This document shows positions 16,501 through 25,401 of a DNA stretch of 64,000 bases, piece by piece. How positions within the stretch are numbered: position 1 is the first letter of the stretch; every line of letters starts with the position of its first letter. The position numbers were made by a program, and so were the translations under genes. Source of the stretch: Kumtagia sp963839725 (lineage in GTDB: Bacteria > Pseudomonadota > Alphaproteobacteria > Rhizobiales > Rhizobiaceae); the NCBI GenBank assembly GCA_963839725.1, contig CAWIWT010000031.1, positions 62,001 through 126,000 on the forward strand. Direction: 5' to 3'. Below the pieces are notes generated by a model. That model did not search any database, had not been told where the DNA came from, and worked only from the letters and a program-made list of their open reading frames with translations.

Positions 16501-18555
16501 ATGGACGACAGCAACGACCTATTCGCAAATCTCGGAAGCCAGCCCGCCCCGCGACCCGCGCGGCCGGCCGATCCGATCGTGCAGGCCGCGCCGCGCAAGG
16601 CCCCTGCGATCAAGGATGGCAGCGAAGGCTACAGCGCCGCCGACATCGAGGTATTGGAAGGCCTGGAGCCGGTGCGCCGCCGCCCCGGCATGTATATTGG
16701 CGGCACCGACGAAAAGGCGCTGCACCACCTCTTCGCCGAGGTCATCGACAATTCGATGGACGAGGCAGTCGCCGGCCATGCCACCTTTATCGAAGTCGAG
16801 CTTGGCGCCGATGGCTTCCTCACCGTCACCGACAATGGACGCGGCATTCCGGTCGACCCGCATCCGAAATTCAAGGATAAGTCGGCGCTCGAAGTCATCA
16901 TGACCACGCTTCATGCCGGCGGTAAATTCGACTCGAAAGTCTACGAGACATCGGGCGGCCTGCATGGCGTCGGTGTTTCGGTGGTGAATGCCCTGTCCGA
17001 CCAGCTCGAGGTCGAGGTGGCGCGCGGGCGAAAGCTTTACCGTCAGCGCTTTTCGCGGGGCGCTCCGCAAGGCGGTCTCGAATCGCTGGGCGACGTGCAG
17101 AACCGCCGCGGCACCAAGGTACGCTTTCACCCCGACGAGATGATCTTCGGCAAGGGGGCGAAGTTCGAGCCGGCGCGGCTCTACCGCATGGCGCGCTCGA
17201 AAGCCTATCTGTTTGGCGGCGTCGAAATCCGCTGGTCTTGCACGCCCGAACTCATCGGCGACAAAGACAAGACGCCGGACAGAGCCGTCTTCCATTTCCC
17301 CGGCGGCCTGAAGGACTATCTGGTCGCCACGCTGGGCGACGAGTTCCAGGTCACCCGCGAGGTGTTTGCCGGCAAGAGCGAAAAGCAGGGCGGCCACGGT
17401 TCAATCGAATGGGCCGTCACCTGGTATGGCGGCGACGGTTTCCTCAACTCCTATTGCAACACCATCCCGACGCCCGAAGGCGGCACCCATGAGGCCGGAT
17501 TCCGCTCCGTGCTGACGCGTGGGTTGAAAGCCTATGCGGAGCTGACGGGAAACAAGCGCGCCGCCGTCGTGACGCCCGAGGATGTGATGATCTCGGCCGC
17601 CGGCATGCTTTCGATATTCATTCGCGAGCCGGAATTTGTCGGCCAGACCAAGGATCGGCTGGCGACCGTCGAAGCCATCCGCATCGTCGAAACGGCGGTG
17701 CGCGACGCCTTCGATCATTGGCTTGCCGACAACCCTCAGGAAGCCTCGAAGCTTCTGGAATGGGTGATCGCGCGCGCCGACGAGCGTCTGCGCCGCAGGC
17801 AGGAAAAAGAAGTCAGCCGCAAGAGCGCGGTGCGCAAGCTCCGCCTACCCGGCAAGCTGGCCGATTGCACGCAAGGTGCTGCGCAAGGCGCTGAGATCTT
17901 CATCGTCGAAGGTGACTCGGCCGGCGGCTCCGCCAAGCAGGCGCGCGACCGGCAATCCCAGGCGGTGCTGCCACTGCGCGGCAAAATCCTCAATGTCGCC
18001 AGCGCGGGCAATGACAAGCTCGCCGCCAACCAGCAGATCGCCGACCTGATCCAGGCGCTAGGCTGCGGCACGCGCTCGAAATACCGCGACGACGATTTGC
18101 GCTATGATCGCGTGATCATCATGACCGACGCCGACGTCGATGGCGCGCATATCGCCTCGCTGTTGATTACTTTCTTCTACCAGGAAATGCCGCAGCTCAT
18201 CCGCGACCGGCACCTTTTCCTCGCGGTGCCGCCGCTCTACCGCATCAGCCAGGGCGGCAAGGTCTTGTATGCGCGTGACGACCGCCACAAGGATGAACTA
18301 CTGAAGAGCGAGTTCACCGGGCGCGGCAAGGTGGAGATCGGCCGCTTCAAGGGCCTCGGCGAAATGATGGCGGCGCAGCTCAAGGAAACCACCATGGACC
18401 CGAAGAAGCGCATGCTGCTCAGGGTCGATGTGATCGACGACGCGGACGCTACCAAGGCCGCCGTGGATTTGTTGATGGGCACCAAGGCAGACGCACGCTT
18501 CCGTTTCATCCAGGAGCGGGCTGAGTTCGCCGAGACGGATGTGTTGGATATCTAG
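16501..18555 (+). CDS. parE: DNA topoisomerase IV subunit B
   Basis: ATPase subunit of topoisomerase IV, which unlinks daughter chromosomes. ATG 16501 gives 684 residues (MDDSNDLF...), the usual alphaproteobacterial length; the longer open frame upstream looks like translated leader. The GHKL ATPase domain has EVIDNSMDEAVAGHA, DNGRGIP and GGLHGVGVSVVNALS; the TOPRIM domain has IVEGDSAGGSAKQARDRQ and MTDADVDGAHI. It is ParE rather than GyrB by its short N-terminal extension and overall length. parC is not in the window. Confidence 0.95.
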   Translation: MDDSNDLFANLGSQPAPRPARPADPIVQAAPRKAPAIKDGSEGYSAADIEVLEGLEPVRRRPGMYIGGTDEKALHHLFAEVIDNSMDEAVAGHATFIEVELGADGFLTVTDNGRGIPVDPHPKFKDKSALEVIMTTLHAGGKFDSKVYETSGGLHGVGVSVVNALSDQLEVEVARGRKLYRQRFSRGAPQGGLESLGDVQNRRGTKVRFHPDEMIFGKGAKFEPARLYRMARSKAYLFGGVEIRWSCTPELIGDKDKTPDRAVFHFPGGLKDYLVATLGDEFQVTREVFAGKSEKQGGHGSIEWAVTWYGGDGFLNSYCNTIPTPEGGTHEAGFRSVLTRGLKAYAELTGNKRAAVVTPEDVMISAAGMLSIFIREPEFVGQTKDRLATVEAIRIVETAVRDAFDHWLADNPQEASKLLEWVIARADERLRRRQEKEVSRKSAVRKLRLPGKLADCTQGAAQGAEIFIVEGDSAGGSAKQARDRQSQAVLPLRGKILNVASAGNDKLAANQQIADLIQALGCGTRSKYRDDDLRYDRVIIMTDADVDGAHIASLLITFFYQEMPQLIRDRHLFLAVPPLYRISQGGKVLYARDDRHKDELLKSEFTGRGKVEIGRFKGLGEMMAAQLKETTMDPKKRMLLRVDVIDDADATKAAVDLLMGTKADARFRFIQERAEFAETDVLDI

Positions 18556-18680
18556 ATTTCTGGAAACGAAACGGCGCGGCGCAGTCGCGACGTTCAGTCC
18601 GGCTGGCGCGGGCTAGGCTGACGGCTCAACCGTCAAAGTTGGGCGGTCGACTTCCTCCATCCTGCGTTCGCGGGGCTACC

Positions 18681-18878
18681 CCGCTATTCACGGCCCTGAT
18701 TGCCTACACATTCTTCGGTCTGGATGCGTTGTCGGAGGAGTTGGAAGATCCGTTCGGCACTGAAGCCAACGATCTCGCGCTCGACGGGCTTTGCAGGGTC
18801 TGCGAGATTTCCGTGTTCGAAGCGCTGGATGAGCCGGCACCGGAGATGTTGCCTGCGAAGAACTACTACTTCTCATAG
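18681..18878 (+). pseudogene. Bestrophin-type channel remnant (C-terminal end)
   Basis: The last ~65 codons read PLFTALIAYTFFGLDALSEE, then LEDPFGTEANDLALD and a short tail ending in AKNYYFS. That is the C-terminus of bestrophin/UPF0187 (YneE-type) chloride channels, including the acidic EELEDPFG motif. The ~230 residues that should precede it are missing: upstream sequence up to parE has no related frame. So this is the stub of a deleted gene. It has no plausible ribosome site. Confidence 0.75.
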
Positions 18879-18935
18879 GATCTTACAGACTTATCGCGTA
18901 TCAAGATTACCATTCGCATCTGATGTATCAACACA

Positions 18936-19745
18936 ATGTCGATCTGGACCATCCTGAAATCATTGCCGTTTCTTTGTCTTGCGGCGTACGGAATAATGGT
19001 TGCGACGATGTATTTCGCGCAACGCGTTCTCCTCTATCCGGGCGCAACGAAAGATTCGAGCCGCAGTGTCGCTCCGTTTGGCGAATGGACAGACATCGCG
19101 ACACCTGATGGCGAAACGCTGGCAGCTCTCTATGTCCGGGCGGAACGCGGAAAACCCACATTCCTTTTCTTCCACGGAAACGGCGACAACATCGTTCACT
19201 ACAACGACATGGCCGACGCGCTTGGCGACGCTGGTTTCGGCTTTCTGGCGGTTTCGTCCCGTGGCTATCCAGGTTCGACTGGAACGCCCTCGGAAGCAGG
19301 TCTTCTCATGGACGGACTTGCGGCGTTCGATTGGCTCGCCATGAAAAGTCCAGGACCGATCGTCCTTCTGGGTCGATCGCTGGGGACGGGCGTCGCCGTC
19401 AATACTGCAGCCGAGCGAAATGCTGTGGCTCTGGTGCTGGTATCGCCGTTTGATTCGATCTCAGCTGTCGCCGGTGACAAGTTCCCGTTCCTGCCGGTCA
19501 AATGGTTGATCAAGGACAGCTTTCATTCTGATGATCGCATCGGAAGAGTAACGGCGCCAAAGCTCTTCCTGCATGGCGACCGGGATGGCGTTATTCCGCT
19601 TGCTCATGGGCAGGCGCTTTATGAGGTGGCGCCAGAGCCGAAGTCGTTCATCGTCGAGAAAGGGCGCGGGCACAACAATATCTGGACGGATTCGATACTC
19701 GCCGAGATCATCGATTTCACCAATTCGGTCGTGGGCGCGAATTGA
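18936..19745 (+). CDS. Membrane-anchored alpha/beta hydrolase (BEM46/ABHD13-like)
   Basis: 269 residues. An N-terminal hydrophobic helix (about 8-30) anchors the protein, followed by the alpha/beta hydrolase fold. The oxyanion region is FFHGNGDN, the nucleophile is the serine of LLGRSLGTGVA, the acid is in LHGDRDGVIP and the histidine in GRGHNNIW. YFAQRVLLYPG after the anchor is typical of BEM46-like esterases or thioesterases of unknown substrate. It stands alone between the bestrophin stub and the convergent DUF2336 gene. Confidence 0.88.
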   Translation: MSIWTILKSLPFLCLAAYGIMVATMYFAQRVLLYPGATKDSSRSVAPFGEWTDIATPDGETLAALYVRAERGKPTFLFFHGNGDNIVHYNDMADALGDAGFGFLAVSSRGYPGSTGTPSEAGLLMDGLAAFDWLAMKSPGPIVLLGRSLGTGVAVNTAAERNAVALVLVSPFDSISAVAGDKFPFLPVKWLIKDSFHSDDRIGRVTAPKLFLHGDRDGVIPLAHGQALYEVAPEPKSFIVEKGRGHNNIWTDSILAEIIDFTNSVVGAN

Positions 19746-19770
19746 CGCTCCGACCGCGAAGGGAGCGATG

Positions 19771-20893
19771 TCAAGCGGCAGCGATTTCCAGCGCGTGATA
19801 GCGGGCGTTTTCGCGGAGAACTTCGAGGTGGATCGATTTCAGCAAGCTTGCGAGTTCGCCTTGGGCGTTGGGACCGCCCAATTCCTTGAGCATCAGCCAG
19901 GACACTTCCTGAGGTCCGGCGACACGCTTGCCTTTCGCCACCTCGCGCCAGACTTTTAGCGCCCGCAGGATGACCGCGTGGGTAGCCGCGCCTAATCCGG
20001 CGTTTCGAAGCAGCGCGAAAATCGCGCCGTCGCCGCCTTCGGCCAACAGCGATCTCACGCGGTTCTCAGCCTGGCCGGTCAAGGCTACCACCGCCGAGCC
20101 GAAGAAATCGACCTTGCCATGCGCAACCGTCGCGGATCAGGAAGGAGGCAGTCAGATCGCCGCGCAGCCGCAGGTGCTCGATCAGGGCGCGATGTTCGCC
20201 GGGATTGGTGCTTTCGATGAGCCTTAGCGAGGCCTTGACACAGGCGTCGCGGGCGACCCGCCCGGCGCGTGCCGCGCCGATCACGGCGCAAACAAGCGGC
20301 GAGCGGCTCAGCGCGTCGCCAACGTGGATGAGCAGCGTGTGGCGGCAGTCGGACGGCAGGCGCCGATCGCGGATCATCGCCTCGCGAACGGATGCGACGT
20401 CTCCAAACCGTTCGCACAGGCGCCGAAAGCTCAGGGCGGCGATGCTTGCGCCGGGATTGGTCAGCAGCGCGTGGCAGGCATCGTCCTCGCCAACCTCGGC
20501 AAGTGCGGCCGAAACCTGCATGGAAACCTCCGCGCGCTTGGCGATCAGAATTTGTGTCGCCTTCGTGCCGCTTGCCACATGGTCGATCAGGTCGACATCG
20601 GTCATCAGCGGCGAACGGCCGATGACGAGGCTGGCCACTTCCGGCTGGTCGGCGGCCAGCGCATTGATGATTTGCAATGGTGCATGCCGGCTCATCGAGA
20701 GAGCTTCGGCGAGCGCCAGCCGCACCTTCCAGGATGGATCGTCGAGAAGAAGCGTAAGCGCGGCTTCGGTCGCGCATCGATCCTCGAAAGCCAGCTGGTT
20801 GGCCGCGAAAGATCGGGCAAGGATACCAGCGGCTTCCGCCCTGTCTGACACCCGCGCCGTATTGATCCATTTCAGGAAGTGAGACACAACCAT
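19771..20893 (-). pseudogene. DUF2336 protein gene with a one-base frameshift
   Basis: Two leftward frames join into one DUF2336 protein of about 373 residues. Frame one (20893 down to about 20130) carries a helical HEAT-like repeat region (VRLALAEALSMSRHAPLQII); frame two, from about 20128 to 19771, continues with VAHGKVDFFGSAVVALTGQ and a helical C-terminus ending in HALEIAAA. The break needs one extra base near 20129-20131 in the run after FLIR. DUF2336 proteins are alphaproteobacterial, soluble and of unknown function. The indel may be a sequencing error; the reading frames are otherwise well kept. Confidence 0.8.
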
Positions 20894-21020
20894 AGAGACT
20901 ACCTGTTGCCCGCGGAACGTGACGTCCGGCCCTCGCTAGAGACCTTAGGAAAAAATGGTTTACGAAGCGTTCACCATGTTGATTAACCTGTTTGCGGTCT
21001 GACGGGACGGGAGGCGAAGC

Positions 21021-21488
21021 ATGGCGGGATTGTATCTAGAGGAGTTTCAACCCGGAAAAGTCATCCGGCACACACTCACCAAGACGGTGACCGAGAGCGA
21101 CAACATGATGTTCTCCACCATGACGCTGAACCCGCAGCCGCTGCATATCGATTTCGATTTCGCGGCCAAGAGCGAATGGGGCAAGCCCTTGGTCAACTCG
21201 CTGTTCACGCTCGGACTGATGATCGGCATTTCGGTGCATGACACCACGCTGGGCACGCTGGTCGGCAATCTCGGTATGTCCGACACCGTGTTTCCTCAAC
21301 CGGTTTTTCATGGTGACACCATCCGCGTCGAAACAGAGATCCTGTCGGCGCGCGAGTCGAAGTCAAAGCCCGATCGGGGCATCGTCGAGATGGAGCATCG
21401 GGCTTATAACCAGAACGGCATCCTGGTGGCGCGCTGCGTGCGCCAGACGATGATGCTGAAGAAGCCGGCTCAGGCCGTGGACTCATAA
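21021..21488 (+). CDS. MaoC-like (R)-enoyl/mesaconyl-CoA hydratase
   Basis: 155 residues with the hot-dog fold of MaoC dehydratases: TLTKTVTESDNMMFSTMTLN with the catalytic Asp, NPQPLHIDFDFA with the His, and a C-terminal VARCVRQTMMLKKP strand. The ribosome site is GGGAGG at 8-9 bases. The neighbour is a CitE-like CoA-ester lyase, a pairing known from mesaconyl-CoA/malyl-CoA chemistry, so a hydratase on a C4-C5 CoA ester is plausible. The last five codons (QAVDS, stop) lie inside the left inverted end of the repeat element that separates it from that lyase. Confidence 0.85.
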   Translation: MAGLYLEEFQPGKVIRHTLTKTVTESDNMMFSTMTLNPQPLHIDFDFAAKSEWGKPLVNSLFTLGLMIGISVHDTTLGTLVGNLGMSDTVFPQPVFHGDTIRVETEILSARESKSKPDRGIVEMEHRAYNQNGILVARCVRQTMMLKKPAQAVDS

Positions 21489-21835
21489 ATATGATCGAAA
21501 TGGCGCCTGAAACGGCAAAGAGATGCAAGGAGAAACGCGAAGGGCGGGGTCTGCCCCCCGGCCGAGCGATTCGACGCAGCAGGTCGCAGCCGTTTCGGCG
21601 TCCTTCGGATGTGGTCCATCTGGCCGGCTACAGCGCATGTCCCGCGCTGACGTTTGTCAGCGCGAAAGGAACATGCGCCACTCAAAATGCCGGAGCGTCC
21701 TTTGCGCGTTCGAAGAACGCGCGGCGCTCCGGTGTCGCGAAGGACTTGAAAGCCGAAAGGCTTCCTGCGCCCTCGCTCCGCGTAGCCGAACAGATGGCCT
21801 CACACCATTTCGACCAGATTTATGAGTTCACGGCC
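21473..21835. mobile_element. MITE-like palindromic element with 31-bp terminal inverted repeats
   Basis: The left end (21473-21503) starts GGCCGTGGACTCATAAAT and the right end (21805-21835) is its reverse complement with three mismatches in 31 bases. The 300 bases between code for no transposase and are rich in hairpins, such as CCGGAGCG/CGCTCCGG around 21692-21740 and GCGCTGACGTTTGTCAGCGC near 21644-21663. No target-site duplication is visible. Size and structure resemble non-autonomous elements and the rhizobial intergenic mosaic elements (RIME). It lies between two genes that look like a former operon, replacing the end of the first and abutting the start of the second. Confidence 0.75.
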
Positions 21836-21837
21836 TA

Positions 21838-22740
21838 ATGCGCTCGCTGCTGTTCGTGCCCGGAGATTCCGAACGCAAGCTTGAAAAGGCGTTTGCCTCG
21901 ACCGCCGATGTCATCATTGTCGATCTGGAAGATTCCGTTGCGCCTGTGAACAAGTCGGCGGCGCGGTCGGTCGCTGCCGAGTTCATCCGCAGCCATGGCG
22001 GGGCGGCGCGCGCCGGGATCTACGTTCGCGTCAATGATCTGGCCTCGGGTCTTTTGGATGACGATCTCCAGGCGGTCATGCCGGTAGGGCCGGATGGCGT
22101 CATGCTTCCCAAGGCGGAGGGTCTTGCCGATGTCGAGCGCCTTTCCGTCAAGCTCAGGGTACAGGAGGCGATGAACGGCCTGGCGGATGGGGTCACCCGC
22201 ATCCTGCCGATCATAACCGAGACAGCGGCCGGCGTCTTTGCGGCAGGCTGCTTTACACATGGCAGCGAACGGCTCTCCGGCGTCACATGGGGTGCGGAAG
22301 ATCTTTCGGCGGCAATCGGCGCGCGCGCCACGCGCGATGAGGCCGGCCGCTACACCGACGTGTTTCGGTTGGCGCGATCCTTGACCCTGCTTGCTGCTTC
22401 ATCCGCGGAGGCTTCGGCAATCGATACCGTCTTCGTCAATTTCCGTGATTCAAAGGGCCTGCACGCGGAGTGTCTTGAGGCGGAGCGCGATGGTTTCACG
22501 GGCAAGATGGCGATCCATCCGGATCAGGTGGCGATCATCAACGAGGCATTCACACCGTCGCTTAAGGCGATTGAAGAAGCACAATCGATCGTCGAGGCGT
22601 TCGAGGCGGCAGGCGACGCGGGCGTGGTCGGTATTGGCGGCAAGATGTATGACCGGCCGCACCTCAAGCGCGCGCAGCGCCTGATTGCACGGGCCGGACC
22701 AACTCAAACGACTGATCAGCCTTCCCAAGGCCCCGCATAA
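21838..22740 (+). CDS. CoA-ester lyase / thioesterase, HpcH/CitE family
   Basis: 300 residues. MRSLLFVPGDSERKLEKA opens the TIM barrel; VDLEDSVAP and WGAEDLSAAIGA carry the magnesium ligands, and GKMAIHPDQVAIINEAF is the conserved C-terminal segment. The family includes citrate lyase beta, malyl-CoA lyase and malyl-CoA thioesterase; the MaoC neighbour favours malyl/methylmalyl-CoA chemistry. The ATG lies two bases after the repeat element, so its translation signals now come from that element. Its 3' end overlaps the convergent nitroreductase gene by 25 bases. Confidence 0.85.
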   Translation: MRSLLFVPGDSERKLEKAFASTADVIIVDLEDSVAPVNKSAARSVAAEFIRSHGGAARAGIYVRVNDLASGLLDDDLQAVMPVGPDGVMLPKAEGLADVERLSVKLRVQEAMNGLADGVTRILPIITETAAGVFAAGCFTHGSERLSGVTWGAEDLSAAIGARATRDEAGRYTDVFRLARSLTLLAASSAEASAIDTVFVNFRDSKGLHAECLEAERDGFTGKMAIHPDQVAIINEAFTPSLKAIEEAQSIVEAFEAAGDAGVVGIGGKMYDRPHLKRAQRLIARAGPTQTTDQPSQGPA

Positions 22741-23300
22741 TCAGAATAAAGTGCGGAGACGTCCGGGCGCGGGCGTTCCGGAGCAGGGCCTTCATAGTTG
22801 CCGATATGGACAAAGCCGATGACGCGCTCATGCGGCGCGAGGCCGAGCAGCTTGCGCCCCTCCGGCACCTCCGAGTACCAGTTGGTGATCCAGTTCGCAC
22901 CATAGCCAAGGCCATTCGCCGCGATCAGCAGGTTCATTGCGGCGGCGCCGCCGGAGAGGAACATTTCCCATTCGGGGATCTTCATGTTCGGCTTTGGGCT
23001 GGAGATCACACCAATCACCAGCGGCGCGCGACAGAAACGCTCGCGCTCCTTCTGCTTGCGACCCTCCGGCTGCGGCCCTTCCACCTTGTCGACAAGCTCC
23101 GCCAACGCGTCACCAATCTCCTCGCGCGCTGTGCCGCGATAGAGAATAAAGCGCCAAGGCTCCAGCCGCCCGTGGTCTGGCACGCGCGACGCGATCTTCA
23201 GCATCAGCGCGATCTCGTCGTCACCCGGTCCAGGGCCTTTGAGTTCGTGTATAGGCGCTGAGCCACGCGCAAGCAGGAAGTCGATGATCGGCGACGCCAT
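22716..23300 (-). CDS. Nitroreductase-family flavoprotein (YdjA-like)
   Basis: 194 residues from ATG 23300 with GAGGAAAAA just upstream; the longer open frame has no support. The short FMN-binding nitroreductase fold is seen in SRVPDHGRLEPWRFI, LSGGAAAMNLLIAANGLGYG and WITNWYSEVPEGRKLLGL, closest to the YdjA subgroup. It should reduce nitro or quinone compounds with NAD(P)H; the physiological substrate is unknown. Confidence 0.88.
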   Translation of the reverse strand: MASPIIDFLLARGSAPIHELKGPGPGDDEIALMLKIASRVPDHGRLEPWRFILYRGTAREEIGDALAELVDKVEGPQPEGRKQKERERFCRAPLVIGVISSPKPNMKIPEWEMFLSGGAAAMNLLIAANGLGYGANWITNWYSEVPEGRKLLGLAPHERVIGFVHIGNYEGPAPERPRPDVSALYSDYAGPWEG

Positions 23301-23413
23301 TTTTTCCTCGATCTGGTTTTGGCTGAAGCGATCAGGCCGGCGGCTTCGAAAGCGTCGAGACTGCGCTGTGGCGGGCCTTGAAATTGCCACCGCCTTGGGC
23401 TTCAACGCAAGCC

Positions 23414-24379
23414 ATGATCGCGCGAAATTTCCGGTCCCTCACCGCCGCAGTCGGTTTTGCCGCATTTGCGCTGGCGCCTGCCGTTGCGGCTGCCCAGGAG
23501 TTGGGAGACCGCCTGCAAAAGCTCGAAATGCCTGGCCTTTCCACCTATGCGCCCGCCGCACCGAGTTCGCCGCTGGCGACCGCCGGTCTTGGGCGAATCA
23601 CGCTGGTCGCCCAATTGGTGAAGGATGGCGGCGAAGTGACGCGCGGCATGGTCTGGCGGGTCTTTGATACCGAACCCGGACCTGACGGCAAACTGCGGAT
23701 GGTCGCGTCCGCCCAGGGCGGGGCGCAGTCCTTCGACCTGACGCCCGGGACCTATCTCGTGCATGCCTCCTATGGCCGGGCCGGCGCCACCAAGCGCATT
23801 TCGGTCGGCAAGGATGCTAAACGCGAGGCCTTTGTGCTTGATGCAGGTGGATTGAAGCTCAATGCAGAAAATACCGGCGGTCAGAGCATCCCGTCTGACA
23901 AGCTGCGCTTCTCCATCTATGAAGCTCAGGAAAAGCCCAATGGCGACCGCGCGCTCATTCTGCCGGATGTCAGCCCGAAAGCGGTGGTGAGGCTGAATGC
24001 CGGCACCTATCATGTCGTTTCGACCTATGGGAACGTGAACGCGGTAATCCGCTCCGACATCAAGGTCGAGGCCGGGAAGCTCACGGAAGCGACTGTCGAG
24101 CACAAGGCAGCGGAAATGACCATGAAGCTGGTTCGCGAACCGGGCGGCGAGGCGATTGCCGATACGTCGTGGTCGGTGCTGACCAACTCCGGCGATCCGG
24201 TGCGCGAAAGCGTCGGCGCCTATGCCTCAATGGTGCTCGCGGAAGGCGACTACACAATCGTCGCCAAGAACCGGGACCATATCTATCAGCGCGATTTTTC
24301 CGTCGAGGCCGGACACAATCAGGACGTCGAAGTCATCGCCGACGAAAACGCCCCGACCGCAGCCGAAGGCGCGGACTGA
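23414..24379 (+). CDS. Secreted protein with repeated beta-sandwich units
   Basis: 321 residues. The first ~28 form a signal peptide (SLTAAVGFAAFALAPAVAAA, then QE), so it is periplasmic or outer-surface. The mature part repeats a unit of about 85-90 residues three times; each has a GTYLVHASYGRAG, GTYHVVSTYGNVN or GDYTIVAKNRDH strand followed by a charged strand (KRISVG, SDIKVEAGK, RDFSVEAGH). This looks like carboxypeptidase-regulatory or transthyretin-like beta sandwiches. No enzyme motif is seen. The ATG lacks a good ribosome site; a TTG at 23378 is the alternative start. Confidence 0.75.
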   Translation: MIARNFRSLTAAVGFAAFALAPAVAAAQELGDRLQKLEMPGLSTYAPAAPSSPLATAGLGRITLVAQLVKDGGEVTRGMVWRVFDTEPGPDGKLRMVASAQGGAQSFDLTPGTYLVHASYGRAGATKRISVGKDAKREAFVLDAGGLKLNAENTGGQSIPSDKLRFSIYEAQEKPNGDRALILPDVSPKAVVRLNAGTYHVVSTYGNVNAVIRSDIKVEAGKLTEATVEHKAAEMTMKLVREPGGEAIADTSWSVLTNSGDPVRESVGAYASMVLAEGDYTIVAKNRDHIYQRDFSVEAGHNQDVEVIADENAPTAAEGAD

Positions 24380-24397
24380 CCGCTTTTTGCAGCCGCG

Positions 24398-25354
24398 CTA
24401 CGCCGCCGAGCGGATGACCTGTCGGTGCACGATGGATGTCAGCCGCCGCTTGGGCCGAGGCTGCTTGTCCGGCTTGAGTTCCAGAACGGCGTTTTGCAGG
24501 CGCTCCAGCAACAGCTTGCGGTCGCGCAGCGGCTCAAGGACCGGCCACTCCAGCACTTGGCCGATCCGCGCTTCGATCGACTTGCCCGTCAGTCTTGCAA
24601 ACTCGCGAACGAGAAGCGAGAGCCGCAATGTCAGCGACAGGTTGCCGACAAACTGCGCGAGTTTGTGGTCGCTTTCGGCGAGATTCATGTATTTGCTGAC
24701 AAGGTGAAACAGACGGCCGTTCTGCCCTTCGAAATGGATGGGAATGACCGAAGCTTTCGCATCCTGAACGAGGCGCGCCACGAAAATCTTCCACGGCAGA
24801 TCCTTAGCCGGTCCGAGCACCTTCGGCGCGGTGGCAACGCCGCCCGCCGGAAAGATGACCACGGTCACGCCTTCCTTCAGCAGCCGCACCGCCTCATGCC
24901 TGATCCCCAGGTTGTTCTTAAGCGCTTCCTTGGTATCGGAAAAGTCCACCGGCAACGCATACGGCCGGATTTCCGGCACCTTCAAAAGGTCGGCGGCGAT
25001 CATCACGCGAAAGGGACGATCGAGTTTTTCAGCCAGCGACAGGATGGCGAGGCCGTCGCCAATTCCGAATGGATGGTTGGCGATCATGACGAGCGGCGTG
25101 CCCGGCAGGCGCTCCGGAGGCCACTGACCGGCGTGGCGCACCCGAACGTCGATCAGTTCGAGCACGCGGGTAAAGGCGCGCTTGCTGCCATTCATCACCT
25201 CGGCACGCCATATTCCATACAGGGCCGCATAGCGGCGGCGGCCCGACAACCCTTCGACAAGACGGATGATCCAGCGCTTAAGTCTTGGCTGGCTGTCATT
25301 GGCGTAGGAGAGCTCCGAAAAACTCTCGCGATTCTTGGCGAGACTGAATTTCAT
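24398..25354 (-). CDS. Lysophospholipid/1-acylglycerol-3-phosphate acyltransferase family protein
   Basis: 318 residues. The PlsC-type acyltransferase domain is central: MIANHPFGIGDGLAI carries the catalytic His and Asp with one more residue between them than the usual HX4D, and VVIFPAGGVATAP takes the place of the EGTR block. Such variants are seen in the hemolysin/OlsA-like branch that acylates lysophospholipids or ornithine lipids. It is 47 bases downstream of thrS on the same strand and could be read through from it. Confidence 0.8.
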   Translation of the reverse strand: MKFSLAKNRESFSELSYANDSQPRLKRWIIRLVEGLSGRRRYAALYGIWRAEVMNGSKRAFTRVLELIDVRVRHAGQWPPERLPGTPLVMIANHPFGIGDGLAILSLAEKLDRPFRVMIAADLLKVPEIRPYALPVDFSDTKEALKNNLGIRHEAVRLLKEGVTVVIFPAGGVATAPKVLGPAKDLPWKIFVARLVQDAKASVIPIHFEGQNGRLFHLVSKYMNLAESDHKLAQFVGNLSLTLRLSLLVREFARLTGKSIEARIGQVLEWPVLEPLRDRKLLLERLQNAVLELKPDKQPRPKRRLTSIVHRQVIRSAA

Positions 25355-25401
25355 GGCGCTGGGCTACGCCAACGCCATGACAACCATATGAAAGCTGCCG
25401 G

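Noticed and set aside
19771..20091. Independent 106-codon gene
   Set aside because: It is the C-terminal part of the DUF2336 gene in a shifted frame; its first residues lie inside that conserved protein.
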